From: Chloranthus sessilifolius | Taxonomy: Eukaryota; Streptophyta; Magnoliopsida; Chloranthales; Chloranthaceae | Direction of reading: 5' to 3' | DNA length: 64,000 nucleotides | Assembly: GCA_021018995.1 (NCBI GenBank) | Contig: CM037591.1 | Coordinates: 3,850,001-3,914,000, forward strand | In this document: positions 35,091 through 46,624 of the stretch, one piece after another | Numbering within the stretch: position 1 is the first letter of the stretch | Layout: the number at the start of each line of letters is the position of its first letter | The notes under the pieces: model-generated | Told to the model about the DNA's origin: nothing | Seen by the model: the letters and a program-made list of their open reading frames with translations, nothing else | Database searches by the model: none | Translations under genes and position numbers: made by a program

Positions 35091-35460
35091 ACTTACTAAA
35101 AGTTTGTACCAGGTGGTCAGCCTCTAGCACTAAAGATGGTGCTTGAGTCATGTTATTAAATTTTTTTTAACCAGTGGTTGATCCTGATCATCCATATTTC
35201 AGTAACACTGATGAAGATTTTTTTCATGCATACAAAGTTGATGATATGAGAGCCACCACAGTGGGACAGCAACTGCAATATATGTTACACCATATTACAT
35301 CACAGCTTACGGTCGTTTCATGCCATATAAGAGTGCAAACGGGTTGGATCAACTGGCGGATCAAGCAACCCGATCCAACAGTTAGAAAAACTCGGGTTGG
35401 TTTCGGATTAAGGTTTCTTTACTGGAATCGAACACGACTACCTTCTATTTAACCTTAGTT
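35091..35460 (+). repeat. Duplicated unit with a shared 90-residue frame, copy 2
   Basis: It matches 31418-31770 closely, starting at the same AACACTTACTAAAAG. Its frame is slightly longer (VDPDHPYFSNTDEDFFHAYKVDD). It abuts the 5' end of the truncated LINE. Confidence 0.6.
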
Positions 35461-35578
35461 CGACTGCGACATTGGTCCAAATCGAGTTTGGGTTGAGGAT
35501 TTTAATTAGTATATGGACCAGATCAAGTAAGGCTCGAGGAGTTTAGTATATGAGAGCCGGAGATGAAATTTCGGGCCC

Positions 35579-35797
35579 TCATAGCACCGACATCCGATAC
35601 CGATACATGTCGGATGATACGTATCGGTATCAGACTTGGACAATACGGTACATTCAATGTACCGTATCGCCATTTTGTATGTAGATACCCGGACGATACA
35701 TTCAATGTATCGTCTGGTATTTTACTATTTCGATACGTATCGATTTTAAGCTCGGACAATACGTATCCGATACCCGAAATTTTGACCCATGCATAGG
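35579..35797. mobile_element. CGATACGTATCG-word element, copy R1
   Basis: It contains GATACGTATCGGTATC, ACATTCAATGTACCGTATCG, ACATTCAATGTATCGTC and CGATACGTATCG. It ends GAAATTTTGACCCATGC, the family's right end. The left end is not clean. Confidence 0.65.
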
Positions 35798-36839
35798 ACT
35801 ATTCCAGCAAGCTTCCAATTGCAATTCAAGTGGGTAATGGAATCCTAAACTTTGAGCTAAGGTTGAGAGATAGAGAGCTTGGAAGTATAGAGTTATGAAA
35901 GGGATTGGCTAGGGTTTCACCTTGGCAAAATTATATAGTGTATTAAATGAGAGGGTGGGAGTCTCTATTTATAGAGAATAGGTTATTAATAGGCTCCTAA
36001 TTGGGTTTATGATTCTAATGATGGCTAAAAATTAGGTAATGGGTTCATCTAAGGATTGGGATTTCGGGGGCTTTGGAGAAAATAAAAATGAGTTTTAATG
36101 ATGGATGATGAGGGAATCACTTAAAGGGTAAAATGGTGATTTTAATGACTTATGGGAGTCTAAAGGTAGTTGGAAACTTAACCCCAAAATTGGGGATAGT
36201 TCACAAGTCAAACCCCCAATCATGGAAAACCAGTTTTCGGATTTGTAGGTTTTAAGGCATGAGTGCATATTATGCACGCATGATTTGAAACCTCAACTAT
36301 AAGAGAGAAGCTGAGGGCTCGAGCGGGGAGTGCAATTCTGGAGAAGATGGGTTTTTGGTCTTGCATACATATTATGTACACATGAGCTAAATTTTCTCAT
36401 GTAAAAACAAAGGGCCTTAACTTGTGGGCTCAGGAAGGCTCGGGATGGGTTCTAATGGGTTCTTTGGGCTATGGGAGATGTTTTCGGAAGCTCGGAGGCT
36501 CATCCTTATTGAAGAATAGATCAATCACGCCTTGGGGCAAAGTTTGGTGTCTACAAGTATGAAGGATATTGACCCGATCACATTTAAGATTTAACCAGCA
36601 GGTAAGCATTCAAAATCTGTACCTAGTGTCACTATGGTATCGGCTGATACAATCTAATATATAGCGGCATATTGGCGTTGTCATATCGCAAACAGAGGTA
36701 CCCAAAAAACATTGAATTTTTTTTTAAAGTCGTGTGCACCAGAGCAAATCTCGTGTGCAATTATTAGCTCCCTTTAGGAAAAGTACCTCTCTTTGCGCCC
36801 ATGCATTCTCTGAAAGCGTCGACGTCACAAAACCTTTAA
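35798..36839. other. Non-coding, decayed repeats
   Basis: No gene. At 36557-36620 TATGAAGGATATTGAC and CGATCACATTTAAGATTT repeat the sequence at 20302-20360. GTATCGGCTGATAC near 36634 is a further trace of the CGATAC-word class. Confidence 0.4.
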
Positions 36840-37160
36840 AAACCATTGAATGCTTCAGATCAGATAATGAAGATCATGTTTCACCCCGATCTTTCATACA
36901 ATAGATTTTTAAATCATGGCACACCTATCAGACGATCATTTTTTTATTCCATATGCCACAGATCTCCAAAAAATGGCCCTAAAATCACATTTGAACATGA
37001 TGTGTGCCATATGATTGAAGATTCATTTTTTAGGGATCTCTGACACATGGGATAATAAACTGACTGCCAGATAGTTGCGATATGATCTCAAGATCCATTG
37101 TGTGGAAGATCTGGGTGAAAAAAGGTCTCCATCATCTAATCTGAAGCAATCAACGATTTT
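36840..37160. mobile_element. Foldback MITE, ACCGTCTGATGG family, copy 4
   Basis: GCACACCTATCAGACGATC and TTTTTATTCCATATG on the left mirror GGGATCTCTGACACATGGG and GACTGCCAGATAG on the right. It ends GTCTCCATCATCTAATC, as in other copies. Confidence 0.6.
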
Positions 37161-37310
37161 CAAGTAGTCAGGGAAGTAGCCTTAGGCTTATTTGCATTTT
37201 TTTTATAAATGTGGAAAGATAAGTGTTTTCTTATAAATATGAAACTTTTCAGGACCATTTGTTAAAAACCCTAATATTTACTTACCTTAGTGAGTTTGTG
37301 AGGCTACATT

Positions 37311-37710
37311 TGGGTTAGCTCTTTCAGGGCAAAGAGCAGCCCTTTTGCTCTTTGGCTCCGACAGAAAATTACTTTCATGTTTGGTAATACAGCTCCTCGT
37401 TCCATTTGCTTTGGCGGCACCACAAAAAATAAGACTATTAGCAGCTATTTTTGGCAATCAAAAACTGTCATTATTAACAAAAAAACTTGTTGTTTCAGTA
37501 ATGGCAAGATTAGTAGCGGCAGTTTTTTTTTTAATAGAGCCAGTTTTTGGGTGCCGCTGAAACACCTTATTTTTGTATTGCGGGGAGTTGTTTTAAGTGA
37601 TAAAACTGCTCTCTATCAGCTCTATGCCAGAACAAATTTTATCTACTCTGATAGAGAGTAGGCAGAGAGCTGCATCTGCTCCTATAAGAGCTAACCTAAG
37701 CATAGCTTGT
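37311..37710. mobile_element. hAT-like MITE, hosting a CACTA-like copy
   Basis: TTTGGGTTAGCTCTTTCAG on the left faces AAGAGCTAACCTAAGC on the right. Flanking TTGTGAGG and TTGTGGGA agree at 6 of 8 positions, compatible with an 8-bp hAT duplication. The CACTA-like element at 37418-37580 lies inside. Confidence 0.5.
37418..37580. mobile_element. CACTA-like MITE with CGG duplication
   Basis: CACCACAAAAAATAAGAC to TTATTTTTGTATTG, flanked on both sides by CGG (37415-37417 and 37581-37583). It is nested in the hAT-like element. Confidence 0.85.
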
Positions 37711-37907
37711 GGGATTCATGGGAACTACTTTTTACTTCTCGCACGCCAACTTTTTCACTATGCGTATAAACTTTTGTTATCCATAATGACTACAGTATAT
37801 CACTTCTCGCCTAAACACGCGTATCACATATAGTCCTCCAATACATTTCAGATTTTCGAGATTAAAACCATCGTAACAATGCCCTATAACACTTTTTCGG
37901 TCTCAGG

Positions 37908-38206
37908 CACTACAAAAAATAAGATTATTAGTAGCAGTTATAAACTGCCGCTATTACATTACAAAAAATAAGACTATTAGCGGCAGTTTTTTACAGCAAA
38001 AAACTGTCGCTAATAATGAAAAAACTATTAAGACTATTAGCGGTAGTTTTTTTGTTAATAGCGGCAGTTTTTGGTTGCCGCTAATGGTCTTATTTTTTAT
38101 ACTGTTAAAAAAAAAATTACTGCTAATAGTCTTAATAGTTTTTTTGTTAATAGCGGAAATTTTTTACTGTAAAAAACTGCCACTAATAGTCTTATTTTTT
38201 GTAGTG
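37908..38206. mobile_element. CACTA-like MITE invaded by its own family
   Basis: The outer copy runs from CACTACAAAAAATAAGAT to CTTATTTTTTGTAGTG. An inner copy of the same family (37957-38104, CATTACAAAAAATAAG to TTATTTTTTATACTG) is inserted within it, flanked by TTA at 37954-37956 and 38105-38107. Confidence 0.8.
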
Positions 38207-38436
38207 ATGTGGAGCAAGACTGATTTAGAAAATCTTTTAAAAATATATTTCAAAAACTCATCTCCATCATTTTTTCGCCTTGAAATCTAAATCATTGAAA
38301 TCAGTCAATCTAAACAATGGATCTAAGTTCCACATGACACCAAATCAGTGTTTTGGCTATCATGTAAAGCTCCACATAGATCATTGAAGCACGCTCACTG
38401 TATCCCATTAGGGCTATGCAACCATCTTATTATATG

Positions 38437-38467
<31 letters not shown>

Positions 38468-39331
38468 GGGGAGAGAGAGAGGATAAGGATCCCTACACTT
38501 AAATTGTAGCGTTTGAACACTATGCTAGTGTTGAGATCATATGTCATGTGGCATGTGATCTTAAAGAACTATCCATTTTGGATCATTAGTTATATGGGAT
38601 GTGATCATATTTTGAACGATGGCTAAGATATTTTTTTTTGTTATTTTCGGAGGCTATGGACCTGATTGATCTTGTCTATGTTCCTTTGACGCTTGATGTT
38701 GGAATTAAGTGTCACTTGTCATCTAAATGACCCTAAGATAGGGTTGAATTGTACAACTCTAATGTAGCGCCGCGTACCAGTGTGTGTGTATATATATATA
38801 TATATATATTAAACAATACTAGCTAGCTTACTCTCTCTGCCACGTACCTTGGAAGGTGATTATGAGGTTTCTGGGATCGTGAGCTTCTCTTGGATCAGGA
38901 GATGTGTTGAGTATCATGTTGGGGACCATAAAATATGAAGAAACCCGACAAAAATCCAATTATAACGTCACCTCTCATCAATTTTTATGTGTTCTTTCTA
39001 TTATTTATACCCTTCCTACAGCTCTCTTACGTTGAATGAGAGCCGTTGCTGGCTGTGTCACCCAAAGCACCACCTCCAGTGCGGTGCATACATGGGTAAC
39101 CATACTATCAACTCCAGCTTTCTGATGGTAAAAAGCAAAACTAGCATCTAATATGTTGTTTGGCTAACACAACTTCCCACTGCAATTTCACTTAAAAACA
39201 ACTTCCTGTAAGGTTGAAAATGGGCAATAATCTAGAAGCAGCTAAAACCAACTTCCAACGTCAGCATTTGTGGGCATCTCTTTCAAGTGGAAACTATAAG
39301 CTAGATCACCCCAAACAGGTCATGTAGCCCA
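38207..39331. other. Non-coding; GA and TA microsatellites
   Basis: A TA run followed by a GA run lies at about 38433-38481, and a (GT)(TA) run at about 38781-38809. Sequence from GGATCCCTACACTTAAATT to CTAATGTAGCG between them may be a TA-flanked MITE, but the ends do not pair well. No gene. Confidence 0.4.
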
Positions 39332-39454
39332 CACTATAAAAAATAAGACTATTAACAGTAGTTTTTTTATTAAAAAAACTGCTGCTATTAGTCACGTTGT
39401 TATAAAAGTTTACCTTAACAGCAAGTGCCGCTAAAATACCTTATATTTGTAGTG
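39332..39454. mobile_element. CACTA-like MITE, short copy
   Basis: CACTATAAAAAATAAGAC to CCTTATATTTGTAGTG, with GCAAGTGCCGCTAAAA inside. Flanking CCA and CCG differ at one base. Confidence 0.75.
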
Positions 39455-39889
39455 CCGAGACCATGGACCTTGGGATTAGGATAAAGGATGCATGTTATGA
39501 CAAGCATGGTGGCCTCGGAGATCAACAAGGATAAAAAACTCGGGTTCAGTCTCGGTTTTGGTCATGACTGAACTGAGATCAACCAATATTTTGGTGGAAC
39601 TTTAGATACATTTTCGATCAATTTTTTTTGGTCTTTTTGAAGCCTTTGAAGACTTTCGGTCAAATTTTAGTAGCCACAGCTGGCCAAAACTGATAACTTA
39701 ATGGCCAAAATTTGAAAATCCGCGATATTTTATTCCATGGAGACCAGTTGAGATGCCAGGTTCAGTTGAGATGCCAGGTTTGTGATTTGTAATCATTTGA
39801 AATCTGTATTTCCATTAGTTGTGCCAGCAATTACTGGGATTCCTTTATGTCTTTGAAGGTTTTGTCTTTGTAAAGAGATACTGTGAGAC

Positions 39890-40191
39890 ATGGATCAAAA
39901 TTTTGGATTTTCGATACGTATCTCAAAATCGATACGTACCGGATGATACATATCGGTTTCGGATTATACTTTCCAATTTTTTTTAAAAAAACAATTAGAA
40001 ATAACAAAAAAATAACAACATCGATAATTTGAAATTATCGTCCGCTACGAACGATACATTGAACAATACGGACGATAATTTGACTGTTTTTTAAGGGGGG
40101 CGATAAAAACCCAAGATATCGAATCATTCAAGTCCAAAACTGATACGTATCGTCCGATACGTATAGGTATCGGACGATATTTTGATCCATG
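39890..40191. mobile_element. CGATACGTATCG-word element R2, 9-bp duplication
   Basis: 302 bases from ATGGATCAAAATTTT to ATTTTGATCCATG, flanked by a perfect nine-base repeat CTGTGAGAC (39881-39889 and 40192-40200). The interior is made of CGATACGTATC, GATACATATCGG and GATACGTATCGTCC variants around an AT core. Inverted ends plus a 9-bp duplication fit a Mutator-type non-autonomous element. No coding capacity. Confidence 0.85.
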
Positions 40192-40903
40192 CTGTGAGAC
40201 TCTTCAGATAGGTGTCATCTCTTTTCATGATCATTATCACAACATTATCCTATCTATTTGGGGTCGATTTTACGAGTCCTATTTCTCCACTTGTTTCTAA
40301 TTAACGATAAGTTTTCTGTAAATTTGCAGTCATGTCCTTTTTACTACTTCCCTTGAGGGCCTCAGAGGTCTTCCTCCTCTACTTTCGTGTGCTTGTTAGC
40401 AAGGTATCAAATGTCGGCTGATACTAATACATATTGGCTATACGTATCGGTTTTTGGCCAAACCGATATGTATCGCCCCCCGATACATATCAGGTATTGC
40501 ACGTTACCCTGAGTTAGGAAAGGATACCTCTGCTCGGTACTTTTTTCTTTTTATGTGCTGTCATGTAACGCTACAGTCCCAACCCAGCGTCGCACGTTAC
40601 CAGCAGAGACTACTGAGTTGACAACACGTCCAGACTCGTCCACCTCTAATGCATGTTGCATGACACATCGTACATGTTTAATACAAGACACACGAATTTT
40701 AGGAGCATGGAGATATGCACCCACTTTCAGGTCTATAGGATTTACGGTTCTCTCTGACCTTTACATGTGCAATGGACACCTAATACCTACGTGGATGGAT
40801 AAGGGTATGAGCTTGACTGACCAGTTTGGAGCTGTTATTTGGTGCATAGCCTGAGCACCAGATCCGATGCTAGTGTTATCGGAATTTAACAGATGGCAGC
40901 AAT

Positions 40904-43545
40904 TGTGACAGCTCGGATTTTTGTGTCCGGAAATTCGTGCCATCAGGATAATACTCTGGGTGATTCCCAGGACAAATCACAAAGTGTCTGCTCGTATAAC
41001 GGAAACCAAGCAGACACTGTCCAACAGTGATAGGTCGAGTCATCACATAAGACATTTAAAAGGAAGGAAACAATAAATAAAACATGCATTTCTATATACC
41101 AAAAGAATATACATTCTCAAAAAGGAACCAAGAAGAACCATTGGTGATGGACATCCATCACCCAAACAATGGTTCCTGATAGTGGTTCCAATAGAATGTA
41201 TAAAAGCACATAAATATAAAATCTACAATAATATATATATATATATATATACAGACGGTGGCCACCAGGCACACAATAATCCGGAATATCAAAATACAAA
41301 ATATCGGACTCAAGTACCCAGGCTACGGGTAGAACTCGTCCGCCTGGATGTCCGTCTCCTCGTCCTCGGCCTCAGCCTTTGGGTCAGGTTGGTAATCTGG
41401 GTCTCTCTCGGTGCCAGGAACTACAGCCTCAAAACCTATAAATGATTTAAAAACTGGGTGAGCAACATCCTAACTCAATAGAAGAATTCCAGTTAAAGTT
41501 GCATCTTAATTGTAAAACATGGTTGCAGAAGATATGATCGTAACAGAACAGATGTGAACAGATGTATCAGATATGCAGAATTTATCAAAGCAGGCAGATC
41601 TTATCAGAGTTTACAGAATGTAATGCATATATCGTTCAATGACTTAGAATAATTAACTTAAATAACTCCTGTGAATATAGCACGTGGTAGCCAGATTTGG
41701 TCCGATAGATAATCCCAACCATCGTCGTTCGCATGAACAATTTCAGGAATGCAACAATGCCTCAACTATGGAGTGCAATTGTGTCGAGGATTTTCAAGCA
41801 AATGCACGAGTGTGCCAGACACAGATATACTGCCGAAACGGTGAGATTCATCAGATTGTTAAACCTCAAATCGCATACAGACATATTATACTTTAACAAA
41901 ATTCAGATGACAGATGACAGGTGTCAGATAGCAGGAGTCAAATACATAATAGAGTTGCCACACATATGCTAAACATGACTGAACAGTAAAATCAGACTAT
42001 GCAGTTTTATGTAGAACATTAGAACCATGAGATCAAAAATAAATACAATTTTAATTGAATTCCCCTACCTTAGGTCAAACCTCTTCTAAGCAAATCCAAA
42101 GCTTTTCAAGGCGTCATGGTCTGATCCTAGACCATAAACATAATATTCTACGTGTCAGGAATGTCGGAACGTGAACTGGCACGATGTCCAGTGGTGTTTA
42201 CTTTACAAAAATCAAAACAGGCAGAAACAGGGGTGATTGATCGATCACCACTCTTATTGATCGATCAATCCCTCTTGTTGATCGATCAATGACCCCCTTG
42301 ATCGATCAATCCTCTCTCAACCCTTAACTAGCAACAGAGTCAATTGATCGATCAATAGCCTCTATTGATCGATCACCACTCATCATTGATCGATCAATAC
42401 CTTTGTTGATCGATCAATAATCCCTTTTCTCCTCACTTTAGCACAGCCAAAATTGATCGATCACCAGCTTGGTTGATCGATCAATGCCTCCTGTTGATCG
42501 ATCAATGCCCTCATTGATCGATCAATAGCTTAAAATATCAATTTTCCCACCTTCTGTTCACATTTAAAATTTATACAGATTGATCGATCAATGCCTTCAT
42601 TGATCGATCACTACCAGTCATTGATCGATCACCCTCTCTGTGATCGATCAATACTCAGGATTGATCGATCAATCCACAAATTGATCGATCAACACTCTTC
42701 GAGCATTGAACTTTCAGAAATTTCAGAGTTTCTGTTCCCTTATTTGTCTTATACAGATTGATCGATCGATGGCCTTCATTGATCGATCACCCAAGTATTG
42801 ATCGATCAATCTTGTCATTAATGGAGGTCATCTACTTCCCTATTTTTAACTCATTTTCATTAATGGTTTCTTGTAATCATTAATATACACACAAATACAT
42901 ATATATGGGCATTAATCTTGTCCAACTTAAACTCAAGGGCTCACCTCTATATGGGCCCTTTCGGGATTTCGGCAAATCGATCCGAATGAAGGGTTTTGGA
43001 TCAATACTCTCAGATTCGTCGCCAATGCGACCCAGAACAGAATTCTTGTGTCTCCGCTTCAACACTCGGCGATAGCACACCTTCTCACAAATCAGGTACG
43101 ACGTATTAACATCGATTTCGTACTCCAAGGTCACACATCTACTAACCTAGGTTTCTCTCTCACTGTGTTTCTTCAAAAGAGTGGCATCTAGGTTTAATCA
43201 AGGCTCGAGACTCTTTAGAAATCAAGAAAAGAGATGAAGATAGGTTTTAGCCAACCCCTCTTCCTTCTCTTATAAGCTAATGGAACATAAATATCATAGA
43301 TATTTTTGTTTTCCTTAACTTAAGTTCCGGTGTGGAGCGTGAACACAGTCGTTACGGCGTAACGTGTCGCATCGACGTCCTACATTACTCGTACCTAAGA
43401 GAATTCACACGTGAATTCATCTAACTATAGGCTAATATTATTTCTAATAATATTAATTACAAATTTTTAAATCTGTCTAGATTTCTGTGTCGGGCATGCA
43501 TATCGAAACAATCGAATTCTTGTTCGAGATTTTAGGACTATTACA
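40904..43545 (+). mobile_element. Solo LTR, TGTRACRRCYCG family, copy iii
   Basis: It starts TGTGACAGCTCGGATTTT and ends GATTTTAGGACTATTACA, flanked by GCAAT at 40899-40903 and 43546-43550. It shares ATCCCAACCATCGTCGTTC with copies i and ii. At 42236-42813 it carries 21 copies of a TGATCGATCA palindrome. No internal coding region is seen. Its perfect 5-bp duplication suggests moderate age. Confidence 0.8.
42236..42813. repeat. 21 irregularly spaced TTGATCGATCAA palindromes
   Basis: Counting by eye, 21 copies of (T)TGATCGATCA(A) or close variants lie in about 575 bases. Spacers vary in length and sequence, so it is not an ordinary tandem array. They sit inside solo LTR copy iii. Confidence 0.9.
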
Positions 43546-44069
43546 GCAATATTCATGAAATTAAACTTATTAGAAAATGTGTAACACTCTCTAGATGTTA
43601 GATGAGCTAGTTTTATATTTCTAAAGAGACGGAAAATTAGTGCATCATATCTTATTGTTTTTCTGCAATGAACGATCTTAGATTTGAGAATACAACTAAT
43701 TTGTAATCTTGATTGCACTGCGCCTTAGATCCCTCTAATTTCAATGTAATTGGGATTGCGCTTCTTTTTCTGTGTTGTCATGTCACATTAAGAAGATGAC
43801 ATGTGACATGTGTATAGTATGTTAGGTCCATTCAAATCTTAGGTACCAATGAGCACTACTTTTGTCCACTCACTCTTTTCGACATTGAAAAAATCGAGCA
43901 CCATACGTATCGGTTACACAATGATGCAACGTCTCTTTTTTTTCTTTTATAAAAATGCCGGATACATATACGTAGCCGGATCTACCGTATCGGCTGATAC
44001 CGATACGTATCGGTCATCGGAAAACCGATACCTGATACCGATTTTCGATTTGATACCTTACTTGTTAGC

Positions 44070-45135
44070 GTCTCAATTGGTTGTATAGGAGTTGTTTCTA
44101 ACCTGTAATGGACATGTTCAAATCATCTCATATGGCATTCCGTAATTTTATTTTTTATAGGTGTCTTTTTCAAATTTCTTGCTCGTAGCTTACACATCCA
44201 TCTGATCATATGTACCTCAGTCATATGTACTTTATCTTTTTTGCTTTTTTTTTTATTTTTTGTAACTTAACATTCGGTACGTAATATAATGGAAGGTCTA
44301 TTGAAATCACCACTTTAATACAATAAAATAAAACTGTTCCACTGATTCTACCATCTCACCTATGTCTCGTCCATTGAATCATGGAGTCTTCCTTGCTATA
44401 GTTCGTTTGCTGACATGATGGGGGAACCAGGGGCAAGACTTAAAAAGGTAGCAGATGTAGTCATGTGTTAGCCTAAATAGGATTTAGGTTCGATTCAATC
44501 GATCAAAGCATATCACAGTACTTACCATTTTACGAGGTCTTTTATATTCTTCTCCTGACACCGACGATGATTTCCGTCAAAGAAGCGGAGTACATGTAAC
44601 CTTTTTATATCGCTTTTCTAATCCATCAAGGAAATAAAGAAAAATACAGTAACACATTAATACAACATCTAATTATTTAGTTTTCATAATATTAACATAT
44701 GTGTGGTCAACTCGGTCAAACCTAGCTTTTGAAGAAAACGCAAAGATGAGTTAAACTGTTAAGCACAAATATCCAACATCATGGACAAATTGTTATAATT
44801 TATTTGTTATTACATTTTTTTTTTCTTGCCATCACCCACTTACAAATTGCACTTAGTGTGCGTTGGGATGAATGCTCTACGTATTTAGCAGGATAGCAGT
44901 AGAGGAGGCACACTAGCAATGAGCCGAATAAGTAGCACAAAAGCGAGTAAAGTTAAGCAAGTAGTTAAGCAAGTTGCTGAGGGGGTAAGGGCGTTAAACT
45001 GACCTTGGCACATGGGAATAAATGAGCTACCCATTACAAGCTACTTATACACTACCATCAATTGCATTTAAATAAGCAGTTAGCCTACAATGGACTTTCA
45101 CATATCATGGGCGGTAAAACAGTCTATATATATGT
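44070..45135. other. Non-coding, nothing firm
   Basis: No gene. GGATTTAGGTTCGATTC near 44470-44487 resembles a pol III B box, but no A box or A-tail was found. Confidence 0.3.
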
Positions 45136-45300
45136 GCAAGGATTAAAATTTCAACCGAAATTTTGATCCAAATTTGTATAAAACCCAAAATTTTTACCGA
45201 AATTTCAGTCAAATTTTCAGTTTTCGGCCGAAATTTCGGTTCAAATTTTCAATTTCAGTCAAGTCCGAAACTGAAAATTTATCCAAAATTTTGATCCTTG
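45136..45300. mobile_element. CCGAAATTTCGG-word element F1
   Basis: 165 bases from GCAAGGATTAAAATTTC to AAATTTTGATCCTTG. The interior is entirely variants of CCGAAATTTCGG and CAAATTTTCAG. Flanking TATATATGT and CATCTGTGT agree at 6 of 9 positions. Confidence 0.7.
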
Positions 45301-46624
45301 CATCTGTGTGACTATATAAGGTGCACGGATTTCCATTATTAAAAGTTTGTACATATCACGCAACCATACATATGCGTGGACCGCCCTGTCCACCCATGAT
45401 GGTAGTTCATTGGTGGACACTTATTATCGACTAACTCTTAAATAAAACTCCGTTGTAACTTTATTAGTGGACCAACTTTATTAGTGGACCAGTCCAAAAA
45501 CATTGTTGATGTTTTAACATTTGAGTTGGATTTAGGTACACAACTTCAGGGGTCTAGGAGAGGTACATGGTAGGTAGCCTTACTCATAGAGACAAATCTC
45601 TCCGCAATTCACCAAAACAGGGGTCGAACAAAGCTTTTGGTAATTTCTCCAAAATTTTACTAATTTTAATTAAATTAATAAAAATTTACCGAAATTAATT
45701 GAAAATTTTACAATTTCAATCACTTTTAAATAATAATTAAAATTTTTTACAAGTATTTTATATATATATATACTTCTAAGATTTTGTGATTCTAACTTAG
45801 ATTGTTCGCTAATGGAACCTAAAAATCAGTTATCCTTTAAATCCGTGCGGCTAGATCAGCGATGTGCATTTGTACCAGGGATTCGCATTGGTTTAGCGCA
45901 CACCGATCTAGAGGTTGATACCGATATTTTAAATGTAAACAAAACGATGTCAATGTATAGTGTTAATTTATAGAGGCTCTAGGCTTGAATCATACAATCA
46001 AACTATACATATTTACCTTATTTCTCTTCTTCATCGGCGTGTCGTCAACTCCACTAGAGATTTTGAGTCCCCATTACTTTTCATCTTCTCTTAAGTATAT
46101 AATCCATATATAATCCATTAAGGAAAGAGAGTAATGACCTACCACTTTTATTAGGAAACTAGTTGTCTCCGATCGCCTCGAAATGCGTGTAGTCAAAGTT
46201 TCAACTCATTTTCAAAATAAAATCTAAAAATAGGTTAAGTTATTAAACAAAAATATGCCTTTTAAAACCAAATTACCATTATGCAACCAATTTTTTTGCA
46301 ACAAGACCAGAAGGGTGAATTCTTATGCATATAATATCGATAATGCCCCTATACTTAACAACAAAACCGGACCATCACCCATCAAATCGTAGGTTGGGAA
46401 GCTAAAACGACGACACAGTAGAGATAAGGACATTTTTGTCTCTTCTGCGAAAAAAACATTTAGTATATAGTACACCGAGATTACTTCGCAACAGTGTGGC
46501 ATTATTGTAAATTTTGTGAGAATTATTGAGTAGAGCTCCCTCCATTCTTCTTACATATAACTTTAATAACAAGCTTAAACAAAATAGTGATCATGATTAT
46601 GATCTGAATCATGGATTATTTTGT
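45301..46624. other. Non-coding region 3' of the Dof gene
   Basis: AT-rich, with GTGGACCA duplicated near 45471-45493 and a TA run near 45755. Any 3' untranslated region of the Dof gene would lie at the right end. No other gene seen. Confidence 0.35.

Larger units (their letters stand above)
40401..44060. mobile_element. Mutator-like non-autonomous element carrying a solo LTR
   Basis: It begins AAGGTATCAAATGTCGG and ends ATTTGATACCTTA, inverted copies, and is flanked on both sides by CTTGTTAGC (40392-40400 and 44061-44069), a perfect 9-bp duplication. Both ends carry CGATACGTATCG-type words (40410-40500 and 43960-44040). Without the LTR at 40904-43545 it would be about 1.0 kb. No transposase is visible. 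Confidence 0.8.

Noticed and set aside
42236-42813. CRISPR-like array of regular repeats
   Set aside because: The repeats are short palindromes with irregular spacers inside a plant LTR; spacing and context rule out CRISPR.
44440-44500. Possible tRNA or SINE from the GGTTCGATTC box
   Set aside because: No matching A box, no cloverleaf pairing found by eye, and no A-tail.
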